From assembly GCA_019243195.1 (NCBI GenBank), contig JAFAUQ010000275.1, positions 1-35,379 of the forward strand: DNA of 35,379 bases, written 5' to 3'. A program made the position numbers and the translations under genes. A model generated the notes under the pieces. The model did no database searches. It was not told where the DNA came from and saw only the letters and a list, made by a program, of their open reading frames with translations. Positions 34,036-35,379 of the stretch are shown here, in pieces. Numbering within the stretch: position 1 is the stretch's first letter; each line of letters opens with the position of its first letter. The stretch is from Hyphomicrobiales bacterium. GTDB lineage: Bacteria > Pseudomonadota > Alphaproteobacteria > Rhizobiales > Xanthobacteraceae.

Positions 34036-35379
34036 TCACTCCAGCTCCACCACAATATTCCCCCCCGCATCGAGCTCGCAGCGCGCGCCGGGCGGCACCA
34101 GGCAGGTGGCGTCGTATTCCTCGATGATGAGCGGCCCCGTGCGCGGCGAGACTAAATCGGAGCGGCGCAGCACCGGCGTCTCGATCCAGCCGTGCTCGGG
34201 GCCGAAGTAGGCGCGGCGCGGCGGCTGCCCTGCGGGCTCGCCGCGGGAGAGCACCACGCGCTCGGGGACCGCGCTGCCTTCGCGCACGCCGGTGCCGACG
34301 ACCTGGATTGCGACCAGCTCGACCGGCTCCTCGGGTCCGGCGCGGTGGCCGTAGGTGCGCTCGTGCTCGGCGCCGAACGCTTCTTCCAGCGCCGCGATAA
34401 AGCGCGCATCGACCGGCCCGTCCGGCGCCGGCACCACCAGCTCGTAGGTCTGCCCTTTGTAGTGCAGCGCCGCCGAGCGTTTGAGCTGCGCGCGCGCGCC
34501 CTCAAAACCTTCCACGGCGAGCTGATCGAGCGCCTGCTGCGCGAGCGCGTCCCAGGCACGGCCGATGTCGGCGGGGTCCGACTGGCGCAGCAGCCGGCGG
34601 AACGTGCGCGCGTAGTGATGCTCGACGTTGGCGTAGAGCAGGCCGAACGAGGAGAACAGCCCGGCCGCCGGCGGCACCACGATGCGGGTGATGCCGAGCG
34701 CCGCAGCCATGCCGGCCGCGAACAGCGGGCCGTTGCCGCCGAAGGCAAACAGCGCGAAGCCGCGCGGGTCGCGCCCGCGCTCGGTCGACACGGCTTTGAT
34801 CGCGCGGATCATGTTCGAGGCGGCGATCTGGTGCGCGCCGTGCGCGGCGCGTTCGAGCGAGAGCCCAAGCGGCCGCGCGACCTTGTCGACGAACGCGATG
34901 CGCGCTTTCTCGGCATTGAGCTTGAGCGCGCCGCCGACGAGATGGTGCGGATTGATGTAGCCGAGCAGCACGCTCGCGTCGGTGACGGTCGGAACGTCGC
35001 CGCCGGCGTCGTAACAAACAGGCCCGGGCGAAGCGCCCGCGCTCGCCGGGCCGACCTGCAGCGCGCCGCCCGCGTCGATCCACACGTGCGAGCCGCCGCC
35101 GGCGCCGACTTCGGCCAGGTCGATGGCCGGCACTTTCAGCGTATAGCCGGCGCCGGTGAGCAGGCGCGAGCCGATCATGATGCCGGCTCCGACCGCATAT
35201 TCCTGCGCGCGCGCGATCTCGCCGTCCTCCACCATCGAGGCCTTGGCGGTCGTGCCCCCCATGTCGAAGGTGATGATCTTTGCGAGGTCCTTCGTGCGCG
35301 CGAGCGCCTGCGCGCCGACCACGCCGCCGGCAGGACCCGACTCGATGATGTTCATCGGCCGCTCGGCCGCCGCCGTGTC
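34036..35379 (-). CDS. Hydantoinase/oxoprolinase family subunit A (HyuA), N terminus beyond window edge
   Basis: ERPMNIIESGPAGGVVGAQALARTKDLAKIITFDMGGTTAKASMVEDGEI...; open frame continues to 35379. Confidence 0.9.
   Translation of the reverse strand, partial: DTAAAERPMNIIESGPAGGVVGAQALARTKDLAKIITFDMGGTTAKASMVEDGEIARAQEYAVGAGIMIGSRLLTGAGYTLKVPAIDLAEVGAGGGSHVWIDAGGALQVGPASAGASPGPVCYDAGGDVPTVTDASVLLGYINPHHLVGGALKLNAEKARIAFVDKVARPLGLSLERAAHGAHQIAASNMIRAIKAVSTERGRDPRGFALFAFGGNGPLFAAGMAAALGITRIVVPPAAGLFSSFGLLYANVEHHYARTFRRLLRQSDPADIGRAWDALAQQALDQLAVEGFEGARAQLKRSAALHYKGQTYELVVPAPDGPVDARFIAALEEAFGAEHERTYGHRAGPEEPVELVAIQVVGTGVREGSAVPERVVLSRGEPAGQPPRRAYFGPEHGWIETPVLRRSDLVSPRTGPLIIEEYDATCLVPPGARCELDAGGNIVVELE

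Overview
GC-rich alphaproteobacterial chromosomal window (Bradyrhizobium/Rhodopseudomonas-like by gene content and repeat style; taxonomy is inference). The left edge holds the C-terminal end of an IS481-type transposase. Recognisable content: a CheB-type methylesterase split into two overlapping ORFs; a CocE/NonD hydrolase; an orphan TctC/Bug solute-binding protein with a carboxymuconolactone decarboxylase-family protein; a KefB/C-like CPA2 antiporter; and a TetR-controlled shikimate/quinate-to-protocatechuate operon (BKACE/DUF849, MHS-type MFS, shikimate dehydrogenase, 3-dehydroshikimate dehydratase fused to an HPPD-like VOC domain). Further on: a tandem-duplicated outer-membrane beta-barrel protein; two divergent AraC regulators; tctBA; two convergent GGDEF proteins (one PilZ-PAS-PAS-GGDEF); a Zn-alcohol dehydrogenase; a methyltransferase; a tungstate-type binding protein (TupA) next to a decayed ABC-ATPase fragment; a MarR/GST divergent pair; opgG-opgH; an MFS transporter; and a HyuA subunit cut by the right edge. 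At least ten copies of five dispersed palindromic repeat families sit between genes, and one copy supplies the stop codons of two convergent genes. No rRNA, tRNA or CRISPR array was seen. The observations most worth a second look are the BKACE-containing shikimate operon, the double-barrel OMP, the repeat that forms gene ends, the poly-G frameshift ORF, and an unexplained ~370-nt GC-rich region upstream of tctB. All assignments were made by reading; no database search was run.
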